Assembly: GCF_015672735.1 (NCBI RefSeq)
Contig: NZ_JADABY010000003.1
Coordinates: 39,834 to 103,833, forward strand
Source: Citrobacter sp. Res13-Sevr-PEB04-36
GTDB taxonomy: Bacteria > Pseudomonadota > Gammaproteobacteria > Enterobacterales > Enterobacteriaceae
Length of the DNA stretch: 64,000 nucleotides
Direction: 5' to 3'
The notes beneath the pieces were generated by a model. That model worked only from the letters and a program-made list of their open reading frames with translations, was not told the DNA's origin and searched no databases. The translations under genes and the position numbers were made by a program. Positions 1 through 10,939 of this stretch are shown in pieces. Positions within the stretch are counted from its first letter, which is position 1; the number at the start of each line of letters is the position of its first letter.

Positions 1-845
1 CTGCGCCTGATTATCCGCTGTGGACGGCGGCAGTATCGCTTTCCAGTGGTAAGGCTGTGCACTACCTGTGTGATGAATCCTCTGACTGGTTCCCGGACCT
101 CGACGATATTCGTGCCAAAATTACCCCACGCACGCGTGGGATCGTCATCATCAACCCCAACAACCCTACCGGCGCCGTCTATTCCAAAGAGCTGCTGATG
201 GAGATTGTTGAGATTGCGCGTCAGCATAATCTTATTATCTTTGCTGACGAGATTTACGACAAAATTCTTTATGATGACGCAGAGCATCATTCTATTGCCC
301 CGCTGGCACCAGATCTGCTGACCATCACCTTCAACGGTCTGTCAAAAACGTATCGTGTTGCGGGTTTCCGCCAGGGCTGGATGGTACTGAACGGACCAAA
401 GAAACACGCCAAAGGGTATATTGAAGGTCTGGAGATGTTGGCCTCTATGCGTTTGTGCGCCAACGTTCCGGCGCAGCATGCCATCCAAACCGCACTGGGC
501 GGATACCAAAGCATTAGTGAATTCATCATGCCTGGCGGACGCCTGTATGAACAGCGCAACCGTGCCTGGGAATTACTCAACGACATTCCCGGCGTTTCAT
601 GCGTGAAGCCGCGCGGCGCGCTGTACATGTTCCCGAAAATTGATGCCAAGCGCTTCAATATTCATGACGACCAGAAAATGGTGCTCGACTTCCTGTTACA
701 GGAAAAAGTGCTGCTGGTGCAGGGTACAGCATTCAACTGGCCATGGCCGGATCACTTCCGTATCGTGACGCTGCCGCGTATTGATGATATCGAAATGTCG
801 CTAAGCAAATTTGAGCGCTTCCTGTCTGGCTATCACCAGCTGTAA
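1..845 (+). CDS. alaA: Glutamate-pyruvate aminotransferase AlaA, 3' part
   Basis: PLP-dependent class I/II aminotransferase making alanine from pyruvate and glutamate. The gene enters from the left edge; reading frame is open from base 3, so about 280 of the usual 405 residues are present and the N-terminus lies outside. The NNPTG motif, the Asp of ADEIYD that contacts the PLP ring nitrogen, the Schiff-base Lys in SKTYRVAG (equivalent to K240 of the E. coli protein) and the C-terminal Arg of DHFRIV that binds the substrate carboxylate are all visible. Formerly yfbQ; its position upstream of yfbR matches E. coli. Truncation is by the window, not a mutation. Confidence 0.95.
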   Translation, partial: APDYPLWTAAVSLSSGKAVHYLCDESSDWFPDLDDIRAKITPRTRGIVIINPNNPTGAVYSKELLMEIVEIARQHNLIIFADEIYDKILYDDAEHHSIAPLAPDLLTITFNGLSKTYRVAGFRQGWMVLNGPKKHAKGYIEGLEMLASMRLCANVPAQHAIQTALGGYQSISEFIMPGGRLYEQRNRAWELLNDIPGVSCVKPRGALYMFPKIDAKRFNIHDDQKMVLDFLLQEKVLLVQGTAFNWPWPDHFRIVTLPRIDDIEMSLSKFERFLSGYHQL

Positions 846-872
846 GTCGAAAATCAGCAACCGGAATACGCT

Positions 873-990
873 AAATAATTCGAGTTGCAGGAAGGCGGCG
901 ACGCAATGAATCCCCAGGAGCTTACAAGAGTAAGTGACTGGGGTGAATGAGGAAAGCCAACGCGCATGCAAATTGAATTATGACGAGTAT
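873..990 (+). repeat. ERIC element (enterobacterial repetitive intergenic consensus)
   Basis: The intergenic space between alaA and yfbR holds a near full-length ERIC. The two most conserved blocks, used as ERIC1R and ERIC2 primer targets, are recognisable as AATCCCCAGGAGCTTAC at about 909 and GTAAGTGACTGGGGTGAA at about 930, followed by the GCCAACGCGCATGCA block and the TATGACGAGTAT end. ERICs are non-autonomous palindromic repeats found in enterobacteria and often co-transcribed with neighbours. Confidence 0.9.
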
Positions 991-1052
991 TTGCATCTGA
1001 CAGCCTTCTCTGCGCAAAATGACTCTTAGGTTGCCATCATATAAGGGTCGTT

Positions 1053-1652
1053 ATGAAGCAGAGCCATTTTTTTGCCCACCTCTCCCGTCTGAAACTCATT
1101 AACCGCTGGCCGCTGATGCGCAACGTGCGCACCGAAAACGTATCTGAACACAGTCTGCAAGTCGCGATGGTTGCGCATGCGCTGGCGGCAATTAAGAACC
1201 GCAAGTTTGGCGGTCAGGTTAACGCTGAACGCATTGCCCTGCTGGCGATGTATCACGATGCCTCCGAAGTGCTGACCGGCGACCTCCCTACTCCAGTGAA
1301 ATACTTCAACTCGCAAATCGCCCAGGAATATAAAGCTATTGAGAAAATTGCCCAGCAGAAACTGGTCGACATGGTGCCTGATGAACTGCGCGATATTTTT
1401 GCACCGTTAATTGATGAACACGCCAGCAGCGATGAAGAGCGAGCGATTGTCAAACAAGCCGATGCGCTTTGCGCCTATCTGAAGTGCCTTGAAGAACTTT
1501 CGGCCGGAAATAATGAGTTTCTGTTGGCGAAAACGCGGCTGGAAAAAACGCTGGAATCACGTCGCAGTGAAGAGATGGACTATTTTTTAGACGTTTTTGT
1601 ACCGAGTTTCCACCTCTCGCTGGATGAAATTAGCCAGGACTCGCCATTGTAA
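1053..1652 (+). CDS. yfbR: 5'-deoxynucleotidase YfbR (HD family)
   Basis: Cytoplasmic metal-dependent phosphohydrolase that removes the 5' phosphate from deoxyribonucleoside monophosphates; in E. coli it takes part in a dCTP-to-thymidine route. 199 residues, the usual length. The HD-domain metal ligands are visible: H33 (SEHSL), H68-D69 (MYHDAS) and D137 (QADAL). The substrate-selecting N-terminal stretch ending in RWPLMRN is intact. It stands alone between an ERIC element and a REP cluster. Start chosen at the first ATG, which matches the E. coli protein start. Confidence 0.95.
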   Translation: MKQSHFFAHLSRLKLINRWPLMRNVRTENVSEHSLQVAMVAHALAAIKNRKFGGQVNAERIALLAMYHDASEVLTGDLPTPVKYFNSQIAQEYKAIEKIAQQKLVDMVPDELRDIFAPLIDEHASSDEERAIVKQADALCAYLKCLEELSAGNNEFLLAKTRLEKTLESRRSEEMDYFLDVFVPSFHLSLDEISQDSPL

Positions 1653-1671
1653 GTTTGCGGCGACGTTGCCT

Positions 1672-1757
1672 TTGTAGGCCGGATAAGACGTTTACGTCGC
1701 CATCCGGCATCGTGCGTCATCATGCCTGATGGCGCTACGCTTGTCCGGCCTACAAGA
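1672..1757. repeat. BIME: two facing REP palindromes
   Basis: Two REP units in opposite orientation fill the space between convergent yfbR and yfbS: TGTAGGCCGGATAAGACG with its ATCCGGCA partner, then GCCTGATGGCGCTACGC with CCGGCCTACA. Together they can fold into a long hairpin, acting as an mRNA 3'-end stabiliser and a gyrase/IHF target as known for BIMEs. Confidence 0.9.
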
Positions 1758-1782
1758 CCCGCGCAGCGACGCCGGGGAAGCA

Positions 1783-3615
1783 TTAGAATGGGAACAGCAT
1801 CGGGATCATCACGATGCACACGGCCATGACAATCACCGTAAACGGCACGCCAATTTTCACAAAGTCGCTAAAGCTGTAGTTGCCCGGTCCCAGCACCAGT
1901 GTGTTAACCGGTGAAGATACCGGTGTCATAAAGGCTGCCGATGCCGCCATCGCAATCGCCATCGCAAAAGGATACGGTGAAACCCCCATCGACTTTGCCG
2001 CCGCTAACGCAATTGGCGCCATCAGCACCGCCGTCGCGGTATTAGAAATAAATAACCCGATGGTGGCGCACAGTACGAACAGGCAGCCCAGCATCATGTA
2101 CGGGCCATATCCCCCACCGACATCCATCAATCCCTTCACCACCAGATCGACACCGCCCGTTTTTTGCAGGGCCAGCGCGAAGGGCATCATCCCGACGATC
2201 AAAATAATGCTCGGCCAGTGGATGGCTTTATACGCACTTTCGGCATCAATACAGCGGAATTTGCCCATCAGCAGGCAGGCGATAATCGCGGCAACGGTGT
2301 TGGGGATTTCATCGGTCAGCATCAACGCAACCATCAGAACCAGGCAGAAAATCGCATGCGGAGCCTGGCTGTGCGCCGGAGATGCTTCACTGACCTCAAC
2401 GGGCATATTCAGCACCACAAAATCGCGCCCCTTTTTGCCAAGTGCAGAGATCAGTTTCCAGTTACCCACCACCAGAATAATATCCCCCATCAGCAGCGGC
2501 TCATTGACGACCGCTCCGGCCAGTGCCGCGCCATCGCGCTTTAATCCGACCACGTTAAGCCCATAGCGTGTACGAAATCCGATTTCCCGCACCGTTTTAC
2601 CGATCAACTCCGATTCCGGGATCAGAGAAATTTCCGCCATCCCCACATCCAGCGCCTGTTCGGAGAAATATTCACCGCGCAGCACCATCGGCTCCAGCAG
2701 TTGTTCACTACAAAACTCTCGCAGATCTACATCAGCGGTGGACATATCAATCAGCAAAACATCGCGGGCACGAAATTCAGAAACCCCATTAACGTCAACA
2801 ATGACGCGACGAAAACGGCGCCAGCGCTCAACGCCAATGACGTTCGCCCCGTAGCGTTCACGCAGTTTTAAATCATCCAGACGTTGACCAATCATCGGTG
2901 AGCCCGGGCGAATAGCCAACCGGCGAGCGCGCCCCGTGAGGCGATATTCTTTAATCAAATCGCGAAAAGTCCGGCGCTTCCATCCATCGCCCTGCTGACC
3001 GGCATCATCTCCCTTCAGCATAAAGCGCATCAGCAGCATATAAATAATGCCGAGCACCAGCACAACCAGTCCCAGTGGCGTCACGCTGAAGAAGCTGAAA
3101 CCGTTAAGCCCTTCGCGAAGGAGTTCACTATTGACGACGAGGTTAGGCGGCGTGGCCACCAGCGTCATCATACCGCTGATCAACCCGGCAAAACTGAGCG
3201 GCATCATCAGACGTGAAGGTGAGGTCTGCATACGCATGGAGACGCTTAAGACAACCGGAATAAAGATGGCGACAACGCCGGTAGAACTCATAAATGCGCC
3301 GAGTCCGGCGACGGTAATCATCAGCAGCACCAGCATTTTCACTTCGCTGCTGCCGGCCACCTTCACCAGCCAGGCCCCCATCACGGTCGCGACCCCGGTT
3401 CGCACCAGGCCGTCGCCAATAATAAACAGGGCGGCTATCAAAATAACGTTAGGATCGCTGAAACCGGAAAAGGCCTCAGAAATGCTCAGTGTTCCACTCA
3501 GAACAAAGGCAACAATGACCAGCAAAGCGACCGCATCCATACGCACTCTGCCCGTCGCAAACAAAACCACGGCAATCGCCAGCAATGAGAGAACCCAGAT
3601 CAATTCACCGTTCAC
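1783..3615 (-). CDS. yfbS: SLC13/DASS-type inner-membrane transporter YfbS with TrkA-C domains
   Basis: Predicted anion or dicarboxylate transporter of the divalent anion:Na+ symporter superfamily. 610 residues, as in E. coli. Hydrophobic membrane segments make up residues about 1-200 and 410-610; between them sit two cytosolic TrkA-C (RCK_C) ligand-binding modules (around 225-295 and 310-390), each with the GQRLDDL / GKTVREIG pattern. Single gene, convergent with yfbR. The substrate is not known; the TrkA-C insert suggests regulation by a small ligand. Confidence 0.9.
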   Translation of the reverse strand: MNGELIWVLSLLAIAVVLFATGRVRMDAVALLVIVAFVLSGTLSISEAFSGFSDPNVILIAALFIIGDGLVRTGVATVMGAWLVKVAGSSEVKMLVLLMITVAGLGAFMSSTGVVAIFIPVVLSVSMRMQTSPSRLMMPLSFAGLISGMMTLVATPPNLVVNSELLREGLNGFSFFSVTPLGLVVLVLGIIYMLLMRFMLKGDDAGQQGDGWKRRTFRDLIKEYRLTGRARRLAIRPGSPMIGQRLDDLKLRERYGANVIGVERWRRFRRVIVDVNGVSEFRARDVLLIDMSTADVDLREFCSEQLLEPMVLRGEYFSEQALDVGMAEISLIPESELIGKTVREIGFRTRYGLNVVGLKRDGAALAGAVVNEPLLMGDIILVVGNWKLISALGKKGRDFVVLNMPVEVSEASPAHSQAPHAIFCLVLMVALMLTDEIPNTVAAIIACLLMGKFRCIDAESAYKAIHWPSIILIVGMMPFALALQKTGGVDLVVKGLMDVGGGYGPYMMLGCLFVLCATIGLFISNTATAVLMAPIALAAAKSMGVSPYPFAMAIAMAASAAFMTPVSSPVNTLVLGPGNYSFSDFVKIGVPFTVIVMAVCIVMIPMLFPF

Positions 3616-3658
3616 AACATATCCTTGTTAAATGAGAGGGATGGACCGATTCTGCCAT

Positions 3659-3684
3659 AAAAAAGCCCCAACAATCTGGGGCTA
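3659..3684 (-). terminator. Rho-independent terminator of hxpA
   Basis: On the minus strand a 7-bp stem AGCCCCA/TGGGGCT with a 6-nt loop is followed by six T residues. It lies immediately after the hxpA stop and before yfbS, so it separates the two same-strand genes. Confidence 0.85.
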
Positions 3685-3692
3685 AATCATGA

Positions 3693-4352
3693 TCAGGTAT
3701 TTCTTACAACGACCACATTTCCGTTGGGTTGTTTGGTCACAGAAATATGCTCCAGACTGGTCAGTGAAAAATCGACCTCATCCAGACGCGGCGTGTCTAC
3801 CGGGGCGTTCACGGCAATGACATGACACCCAGCAGCCAGACCAGAGAGCACTCCGGCTGGTGCATCCTCAACAACGGCACATTCTTGCGGGGCAAGGCCC
3901 AGCAGCTGTGCGCCTAACAGATAGGCGTCAGGCTCCGGCTTACCTCTTTTTACCCGCTCGGCAGTAACAAATACTTCCGGGGCTGGCAGACCCGCAACAC
4001 GATGACGCGCCCGCGCCACCGGCATTGACCCCGAGGTGACGATCGCCCACGGGATCCCGGCCTTATTGAGGTGATTGAGCAGATCAACAGCCCCAGGAAG
4101 CGCAACGATCCCTGCGGTCTCCGTTGCCTCTATTTGTTCCAGTCGCGTAAACTCCGCGGCAATCTCCGCCTCTGACTTACCCACCATAAAGTGTCGCAGG
4201 GAGGTTATTGCCTGCTTGCCGTGAATAAAGCCCAGCACCTCATCGTGGTCGAGCCCAAAACGATCGGCCCAGTTGCACCATGCTCGTTCTACTGCTGGTA
4301 AGGAATCGACAAGCGTTCCATCCAGATCAAACAGAAAGCCTTTGCACTGCAC
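3693..4352 (-). CDS. hxpA: HAD-family sugar/hexitol phosphatase HxpA
   Basis: Cytoplasmic haloacid-dehalogenase-like phosphatase (formerly yfbT) acting on sugar phosphates such as sorbitol-6-phosphate. HAD motif I is FDLDGT (nucleophile D9, acid/base D11), motif II VTSGS, motif III the Lys of KRGKPEP, motif IV VVEDAPAG. A longer frame opens at 4391 but overlaps yfbU; I chose the GTG at 4352 because a strong GAGGGGG ribosome site sits just upstream and the resulting 219-residue product begins like the E. coli protein (xxCKGFLFDLDG). Ten bases separate it from yfbU, suggesting co-transcription. Confidence 0.9.
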   Translation of the reverse strand: MQCKGFLFDLDGTLVDSLPAVERAWCNWADRFGLDHDEVLGFIHGKQAITSLRHFMVGKSEAEIAAEFTRLEQIEATETAGIVALPGAVDLLNHLNKAGIPWAIVTSGSMPVARARHRVAGLPAPEVFVTAERVKRGKPEPDAYLLGAQLLGLAPQECAVVEDAPAGVLSGLAAGCHVIAVNAPVDTPRLDEVDFSLTSLEHISVTKQPNGNVVVVRNT

Positions 4353-4362
4353 GCTCGCCCCC

Positions 4363-4921
<559 letters not shown>

Positions 4922-4940
4922 ATGCGTAATCAGGGGTCAA

Positions 4941-5396
4941 TTACAAATCATCGAGGAAAGTTTTATCCAGTTGTTTGAAGGCACGCTTAAGCGTGTCAGC
5001 TAGCGCCTGATAATCCGGCTTCCCTTCTACCGGTGCCAGTGCTTGCCCGGCTTCTTGTAATTTTCCCCGTACTTCATAGAACCAGTTGAGAATCGAGGGC
5101 GGCAGCGGCGTAACGGAACGTTTACCTAACCACCACATGCCCTGCATCGGCAGACTGAGCGCAAACAGCGCGGTTGCTACGGCCGGTCCCAGTTGTCCAC
5201 CCAGCGCGATTTGCCAGCACAGAGTAAAGACAGCGATGGGCGGCATAAAACGAGTCGCGTAACGCGTCATGCGGATCACACGATTCTCAACAAATACTGG
5301 CGCCAGGCGCTTTTCCATCGGCCACGTCTTAGCGTAGTGTTGCCCCCGGCGAAACAAACTGAAAAAATTTACGGAGCGATTATCCGGTGTCGACAT
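4941..5396 (-). CDS. yfbV: Inner-membrane protein YfbV (DUF412)
   Basis: 151-residue UPF0208/DUF412 membrane protein with two hydrophobic segments near residues 40-90 and a cytosolic C-terminal tail. In E. coli it has been tied to chromosome-terminus (Ter) insulation. Start taken at MSTPDNRSV, matching E. coli; the frame is open for 33 more codons upstream but that segment (rich in C and F) has no counterpart. Divergent from ackA. Confidence 0.9.
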   Translation of the reverse strand: MSTPDNRSVNFFSLFRRGQHYAKTWPMEKRLAPVFVENRVIRMTRYATRFMPPIAVFTLCWQIALGGQLGPAVATALFALSLPMQGMWWLGKRSVTPLPPSILNWFYEVRGKLQEAGQALAPVEGKPDYQALADTLKRAFKQLDKTFLDDL

Positions 5397-5735
5397 GGCG
5401 GTTACCTCAACTTCACATATAAAATTTAAAAAATTTGTGCAAAACAACAACTGCAAGGGACGTCGTTCAAAACATTTTGTCTTCGATACCCACAATCAGG
5501 TATCCTGTGTCGGCCTGTAAGGCCTTTAGTCCAAAATCATTGAGTCGTCAAATTGGCATACAGTATGCCATTGGCTGAAAAATACGCAAAATGACATAGA
5601 CTCAAAGGTATTTATTCCATCATGCCCAAAAAGACAACGGCGCATGATGTTAATCATAAACGTCGGTGTCATCATGCGCTACGCTCTTTGACTCCATGAC
5701 GTTTTTTTAGCCACGTATCATAAATAGGTACTTCC
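5397..5735. promoter_or_regulatory. ackA/yfbV divergent regulatory region
   Basis: A 339-bp gene-free stretch containing the promoters of yfbV and ackA. Two symmetric elements stand out. The first is a perfect 17-bp palindrome TGGCATACAGTATGCCA at 5554-5570. The second is a 10-bp inverted repeat (GCGCATGATG-type arms, 5640-5649 and 5670-5679) with a 20-nt loop lying in the probable 5' leader of ackA. No further gene is seen. Confidence 0.6.
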
Positions 5736-6938
5736 ATGTCGAGTAAGTTAGTACTGGTTCTGAACTGCGGTAGCTCCTCACTGAAATTTGCCATCATCGA
5801 TGCAGTAAACGGTGAAGAATACCTTTCTGGTTTAGCCGAATGTTTCCATCTTCCAGAAGCACGTATCAAGTGGAAAATGGACGGCGGTAAACAAGAAGCG
5901 GCTTTAGGTGCAGGCGCCGCTCACAGTGAAGCGCTGAACTTCATCGTTAACACTATTCTGGCACAAAAACCGGAATTGTCCGCGCAATTGACTGCGATCG
6001 GTCACCGTATCGTACACGGCGGCGAGAAGTATACCAGCTCCGTGGTTATCGATGATTCCGTTATTCAGGGCATCAAAGATTCTGCCTCTTTCGCACCGCT
6101 GCACAACCCGGCTCACCTGATCGGTATTGCAGAAGCGCTGAAATCCTTCCCTAATCTGAAAGACAAAAACGTGGCCGTATTTGACACCGCGTTCCATCAG
6201 ACTATGCCGGAAGAATCTTACCTCTACGCTCTGCCGTACAGCCTGTACAGAGAGCACGGTGTTCGTCGCTATGGCGCACACGGCACCAGCCACTTCTTCG
6301 TCACTCAAGAAGCAGCAAAAATGCTGAACAAACCGGTTGATGAACTGAACATCATCACTTGCCACCTGGGCAACGGTGGTTCTGTGTCTGCTATCCGTAA
6401 CGGTAAATGTGTTGATACCTCTATGGGGCTGACCCCGCTGGAAGGTCTGGTGATGGGTACGCGTTCCGGTGACATCGACCCGGCGATTATCTTCCACCTT
6501 CACGACACCCTGGGCATGAGCGTTGACCAGATCAACAAAATGCTGACCAAAGAGTCTGGTCTGCTGGGTCTGACCGAAGTCACCAGCGACTGCCGCTATG
6601 TTGAAGACAACTACGAGACCAAAGAAGACGCTAAACGTGCAATGGACGTTTACTGCCACCGTCTGGCGAAATACATCGGTTCTTACACTGCACTGATGGA
6701 CGGTCGTCTGGATGCCGTCGTCTTCACCGGTGGTATCGGTGAAAACGCCGCGATGGTTCGTGAACTGTCTCTGGGCAAACTGGGCGTTCTGGGCTTTGAA
6801 GTTGACCACGAACGTAACCTGGCCGCGCGTTTCGGCAAATCTGGTTTCATCAACAAAGAAGGTACCCGTCCTGCGGTGGTTATCCCAACCAACGAAGAAC
6901 TGGTTATCGCGCAAGACGCGAGCCGTCTGACTGCCTGA
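5736..6938 (+). CDS. ackA: Acetate kinase
   Basis: Cytoplasmic kinase interconverting acetyl phosphate + ADP and acetate + ATP; with Pta it forms the reversible acetate overflow pathway and sets the acetyl-phosphate pool. 400 residues, the usual length. The N-terminal [10 protein letters not shown] phosphate/Mg motif, the catalytic FDTAFH Asp, the GAHGTSH His, GNGGS adenosine motif, the TRSGDIDP Arg and the C-terminal TNEELVIA Glu are present. A GC-rich hairpin follows its stop and pta begins 76 bp downstream, the standard ackA-pta operon. Confidence 0.98.
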   Translation: MSSKLVLVLNCGSSSLKFAIIDAVNGEEYLSGLAECFHLPEARIKWKMDGGKQEAALGAGAAHSEALNFIVNTILAQKPELSAQLTAIGHRIVHGGEKYTSSVVIDDSVIQGIKDSASFAPLHNPAHLIGIAEALKSFPNLKDKNVAVFDTAFHQTMPEESYLYALPYSLYREHGVRRYGAHGTSHFFVTQEAAKMLNKPVDELNIITCHLGNGGSVSAIRNGKCVDTSMGLTPLEGLVMGTRSGDIDPAIIFHLHDTLGMSVDQINKMLTKESGLLGLTEVTSDCRYVEDNYETKEDAKRAMDVYCHRLAKYIGSYTALMDGRLDAVVFTGGIGENAAMVRELSLGKLGVLGFEVDHERNLAARFGKSGFINKEGTRPAVVIPTNEELVIAQDASRLTA

Positions 6939-6943
6939 TTTCA

Positions 6944-6967
6944 CACCGCCAGCCTAGCTGGCGGTGC
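6944..6967 (+). terminator. Intercistronic hairpin between ackA and pta
   Basis: A 9-10 bp perfect stem, CACCGCCAGC/GCTGGCGGTG with a 3-nt loop, followed by a short interrupted T run. It could partially terminate or stabilise ackA mRNA while letting pta be co-transcribed. Confidence 0.7.
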
Positions 6968-7014
6968 TGTTTTGTAACCCGCCTGATGTCGGCGGTAACG
7001 AAAGAGGATAAACC

Positions 7015-9159
7015 GTGTCCCGTATTATTATGCTGATCCCTACCGGAACCAGCGTCGGTCTGACCAGCGTCAGTCTTGGCGTGATCCGTGCAATGGAACG
7101 TAAAGGCGTAAGTCTGAGCGTCTTTAAGCCGATCGCTCAACCGCGTGCTGGTGGCGATGCGCCAGACCAGACTACCGCGATTGTCCGCGCAAACTCGTCT
7201 CTGCCAGCCGCTGAGCCGCTGAAGATGAGCCACGTTGAATCTCTGCTCTCCAGCAATCAGAAAGATGTGCTGATGGAAGAGATCATCGCGAACTACCACG
7301 CGAACACCAAAGATGCAGAAGTGGTGCTGGTTGAAGGCCTGGTCCCAACCCGTAAGCACCAGTTCGCTCAGTCTCTGAACTACGAAATTGCGAAAACGCT
7401 GAACGCGGAAATCGTCTTCGTAATGTCTCAGGGCACTGACACCCCGGAACAGCTGAACGAGCGTATTGAACTGACTCGCAGCAGCTTCGGCGGCGCTAAA
7501 AACACCAACATCACCGGCGTAATCGTTAATAAACTGAACGCACCGGTTGATGAACAAGGCCGTACTCGCCCGGATCTGTCTGAGATTTTTGACGACTCTT
7601 CCAAAGCGAAAGTGGTTAAAGTTGACCCGGCTAAACTGCAAGAATCCAGCCCGCTGCCGGTTCTGGGCGCGGTGCCGTGGAGCTTTGATCTGATCGCCAC
7701 TCGTGCAATCGATATGGCGCGTCACCTGAACGCCACCATCGTTAACGAAGGCGATATCAATACCCGTCGCGTGAAGTCTGTGACTTTCTGCGCACGCAGC
7801 ATTCCGCACATGCTCGAACACTTCCGTGCTGGTTCTCTGCTGGTGACATCTGCCGATCGTCCTGACGTGCTGGTTGCAGCATGCCTGGCGGCAATGAACG
7901 GCGTAGAAATCGGCGCCCTGCTGCTGACTGGCGGCTACGAAATGGACGCGCGCATCACCAAACTGTGCGAACGCGCATTTGAAACTGGCCTGCCAGTATT
8001 CATGGTGAACACCAATACCTGGCAGACCTCTCTGAGCCTGCAGAGCTTCAACCTGGAAGTCCCGGTTGACGATCACGAGCGCATTGAGAAAGTTCAGGAA
8101 TACGTGGCTAACTACATCAACGCTGATTGGGTTGAATCCCTGACCGCGACCTCTGAGCGCAGCCGTCGTCTGTCTCCGCCAGCGTTCCGCTACCAGCTGA
8201 CCGAGCTGGCGCGTAAAGCAGGCAAACGCGTAGTTCTGCCAGAAGGCGACGAACCGCGTACTGTTAAAGCGGCAGCCATCTGTGCTGAACGCGGTATCGC
8301 GACCTGCGTCCTGCTGGGTAACCCGGATGAAATCACCCGCGTTGCGGCGTCTCAGGGCGTTGAACTGGGCGCTGGCGTAGAAATCGTTGACCCGGATGTG
8401 GTTCGCGAAAGCTATGTGGCTCGCCTGGTCGAACTGCGTAAAAACAAAGGTATGACCGAAACCGTTGCCCGCGAACAGCTGGAAGATAACGTGGTTCTCG
8501 GCACCCTGATGCTGGAACAGGACGACGTTGATGGCCTGGTTTCCGGTGCCGTTCACACCACCGCAAACACCATTCGTCCGCCGCTGCAGCTGATCAAAAC
8601 AGCACCGGGCAGCTCTCTGGTGTCTTCCGTGTTCTTCATGCTGCTACCGGATCAGGTTTACGTTTACGGCGACTGCGCGATCAACCCGGATCCGACTGCA
8701 GAACAGCTGGCGGAAATTGCTATCCAGTCTGCTGATTCCGCGATTGCCTTCGGTATCGAACCACGCGTGGCGATGCTCTCCTACTCCACCGGCACCTCTG
8801 GTGCAGGTAGTGATGTAGAGAAAGTGCGCGAAGCAACGCGTCTGGCTCAGGAAAAACGTCCTGACCTGATGATCGATGGCCCGCTGCAGTACGATGCCGC
8901 CGTTATGGCTGACGTTGCGAAATCCAAAGCACCGAACTCTCCGGTTGCAGGTCGCGCTACCGTGTTCATCTTCCCGGATCTGAACACCGGTAACACCACC
9001 TACAAAGCGGTACAGCGTTCTGCCGACCTGATCTCCATTGGGCCGATGCTGCAGGGTATGCGCAAGCCGGTGAACGACCTATCTCGTGGCGCGCTGGTAG
9101 ACGATATCGTCTACACCATCGCACTGACCGCGATCCAGTCTTCCCAGCAGCAGCAGTAA
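7015..9159 (+). CDS. pta: Phosphate acetyltransferase (long form)
   Basis: Converts acetyl-CoA and phosphate to acetyl phosphate and CoA. 714 residues, the long enterobacterial form: an N-terminal P-loop-like BioD-type domain ([13 protein letters not shown]), a central DRTGG regulatory domain (about 220-330) and the C-terminal PTA_PTB catalytic domain from about 390. Start is GTG at 7015 with AGAGGA eight bases upstream; no ATG lies close by in frame before it. Second gene of the ackA-pta operon. Confidence 0.97.
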   Translation: MSRIIMLIPTGTSVGLTSVSLGVIRAMERKGVSLSVFKPIAQPRAGGDAPDQTTAIVRANSSLPAAEPLKMSHVESLLSSNQKDVLMEEIIANYHANTKDAEVVLVEGLVPTRKHQFAQSLNYEIAKTLNAEIVFVMSQGTDTPEQLNERIELTRSSFGGAKNTNITGVIVNKLNAPVDEQGRTRPDLSEIFDDSSKAKVVKVDPAKLQESSPLPVLGAVPWSFDLIATRAIDMARHLNATIVNEGDINTRRVKSVTFCARSIPHMLEHFRAGSLLVTSADRPDVLVAACLAAMNGVEIGALLLTGGYEMDARITKLCERAFETGLPVFMVNTNTWQTSLSLQSFNLEVPVDDHERIEKVQEYVANYINADWVESLTATSERSRRLSPPAFRYQLTELARKAGKRVVLPEGDEPRTVKAAAICAERGIATCVLLGNPDEITRVAASQGVELGAGVEIVDPDVVRESYVARLVELRKNKGMTETVAREQLEDNVVLGTLMLEQDDVDGLVSGAVHTTANTIRPPLQLIKTAPGSSLVSSVFFMLLPDQVYVYGDCAINPDPTAEQLAEIAIQSADSAIAFGIEPRVAMLSYSTGTSGAGSDVEKVREATRLAQEKRPDLMIDGPLQYDAAVMADVAKSKAPNSPVAGRATVFIFPDLNTGNTTYKAVQRSADLISIGPMLQGMRKPVNDLSRGALVDDIVYTIALTAIQSSQQQQ

Positions 9160-9167
9160 TCTGCCGG

Positions 9168-9240
9168 GTGTGCCGGATGCACTTATCCGGCAACACCTTT
9201 GCTTATCAAACCGGAAATAGCTGATATTTCCGGTTTTTTT
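9168..9240 (+). terminator. REP-type palindrome and terminator after pta
   Basis: First a REP-like stem (GTGTGCCGGAT and ATCCGGCAACAC, 9168-9197), then a classical terminator with stem AAACCGGAAATA/TATTTCCGGTTT followed by seven T residues (9208-9240). Both fold in the 3' end of ackA-pta mRNA. Confidence 0.85.
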
Positions 9241-9360
9241 GTATCTTTTTTTCCTCGTGGCATATTCTGAAACATTTACCAGGATGCGCTGCATCAATGA
9301 ATAACTATTCTCCTGTTTGCATACTTACCCTCTTTTGCATTGCAACAGGGATAGTCTTTC

Positions 9361-10881
9361 ATGTCAGCAGTAACAGAATCACGGCCAGCCAGAAAATGGG
9401 CGATGCCCGACACGCTGGTCATTATTTTTTTCGTCGCCATTTTAACCAGCCTGGCGACCTGGGTCGTTCCCGTCGGGATGTTCGACAGCCAGGAAGTGCA
9501 GTATCAGGTTGATGGGCAAACCAAAACCCGTAAGGTGGTCGATCCCCACTCTTTTCGTATTCTGACCAACGATGCCGGAGAAGAGCAGTATCATCGGGTG
9601 AAATTTTTTACCACTGGCGATGAAAGCCCCGGGTTGATGAACTTTCCGTTCGAGGGATTAACCTCCGGCTCTAAATTCGGTACTGCCGTTGGCATCATTA
9701 TGTTTATGCTGGTGATTGGCGGCGCGTTTGGCATCGTTATGCGCACCGGAACCATTGATAACGGCATCCTGGCACTGATCCGCCATACCCGGGGTAACGA
9801 GGTCTTGTTCATCCCGGTACTGTTTATTCTCTTCTCATTGGGCGGCGCGGTATTTGGTATGGGGGAAGAGGCGGTCGCCTTTGCCATTATCATCGCCCCG
9901 CTAATGGTGCGCTTAGGCTACGACAGCATTACCACCGTGCTGGTAACCTACATTGCCACCCAAATAGGCTTTGCCAGTTCATGGATGAATCCGTTCTGTG
10001 TGGTTGTCGCACAGGGCATTGCGGGCGTCCCGGTGCTCTCCGGCTCCGGTTTACGTATCGTGGTGTGGGTTATTGCTACGATGATTGGCCTGACTTTTAC
10101 GCTGGCCTACGCTTCACGCATCAAGAAAAACCCCCTGCTGTCCCGCGTTCATGAATCAGACCGTTTTTTCCGCGAACAACAGGACGAGGTGGTAGAGCGA
10201 CGCTTCACGCTGGGTGACTGGCTGGTACTTTTCGTACTCACTGCGGTAATGATCTGGGTGGTCTGGGGTGTTATCGTCAACGCATGGTTCATTCCTGAAA
10301 TCGCCAGCCAGTTCTTCACCATGGGTTTGGTGATTGGCATTATCGGCGTCATCTTCCGGCTCAACGGGATGACGGTCAACATCATGGCGTCCTCATTTAC
10401 TGAGGGCGCACGCATGATGATTGCCCCTGCCCTGCTGGTCGGTTTTGCCAAGGGGATATTACTGCTGGTTGGTAATGGAGAGGCAGGCGATGCGAGTGTG
10501 CTGAATACCCTGCTGCACAGCATCGCCAACGGCATTAGCGGCCTGGACAATGCCATCGCGGCATGGTTTATGCTGCTGTTCCAGGCAGTATTTAATTTCT
10601 TTGTCACTTCCGGTTCGGGTCAGGCCGCACTGACCATGCCACTGTTAGCACCGCTGGGCGATCTGGTCGGCGTAAATCGTCAGGTGACCGTGCTGGCCTT
10701 CCAGTTTGGCGACGGATTCAGCCACATTATCTATCCAACATCAGCATCATTAATGGCGACGTTAGGCGTTTGCCGGGTAGACTTCCGCAACTGGCTGAAG
10801 GTAGGAGCCACGCTGCTGGGCCTGCTGTTTATTATGTCCAGCGTAGTGGTGATTGGTGCGCAAATAATGGGTTATCACTAA
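9361..10881 (+). CDS. yfcC: YfcC/DcuC-family inner-membrane transporter
   Basis: 506-residue polytopic membrane protein of the YfcC family (related to DcuC and ArcD-type carriers), predicted to move amino acids or carboxylates; the substrate is not established. About a dozen hydrophobic segments with a periplasmic loop early on (residues 40-95) and a charged cytosolic stretch near 255-285. Length equals the E. coli protein. The start at 9361 gives MSAVTESRPARKWAMP, the family N-terminus. A REP unit separates it from the convergent transketolase genes. Confidence 0.9.
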   Translation: MSAVTESRPARKWAMPDTLVIIFFVAILTSLATWVVPVGMFDSQEVQYQVDGQTKTRKVVDPHSFRILTNDAGEEQYHRVKFFTTGDESPGLMNFPFEGLTSGSKFGTAVGIIMFMLVIGGAFGIVMRTGTIDNGILALIRHTRGNEVLFIPVLFILFSLGGAVFGMGEEAVAFAIIIAPLMVRLGYDSITTVLVTYIATQIGFASSWMNPFCVVVAQGIAGVPVLSGSGLRIVVWVIATMIGLTFTLAYASRIKKNPLLSRVHESDRFFREQQDEVVERRFTLGDWLVLFVLTAVMIWVVWGVIVNAWFIPEIASQFFTMGLVIGIIGVIFRLNGMTVNIMASSFTEGARMMIAPALLVGFAKGILLLVGNGEAGDASVLNTLLHSIANGISGLDNAIAAWFMLLFQAVFNFFVTSGSGQAALTMPLLAPLGDLVGVNRQVTVLAFQFGDGFSHIIYPTSASLMATLGVCRVDFRNWLKVGATLLGLLFIMSSVVVIGAQIMGYH

Positions 10882-10890
10882 TTTTAACAA

Positions 10891-10926
10891 TGCCGGATGG
10901 CGATGCAAACACATCACCATCCGGCA
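10891..10926. repeat. REP unit
   Basis: A single imperfect palindrome TGCCGGATGGCGATG ... CATCACCATCCGGCA between the convergent yfcC and transketolase genes. Likely protects both mRNA 3' ends. Confidence 0.85.
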
Positions 10927-10939
10927 ACTATACACAGCG

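Noticed and set aside
5904..6944. 346-codon open frame on the minus strand
   Set aside because: Antisense shadow of ackA for the same reason.
6904..8556. 550-codon open frame on the minus strand
   Set aside because: Exact antisense shadow of pta; strong codon bias of pta keeps the opposite frame open. No ribosome site and no protein-like features.
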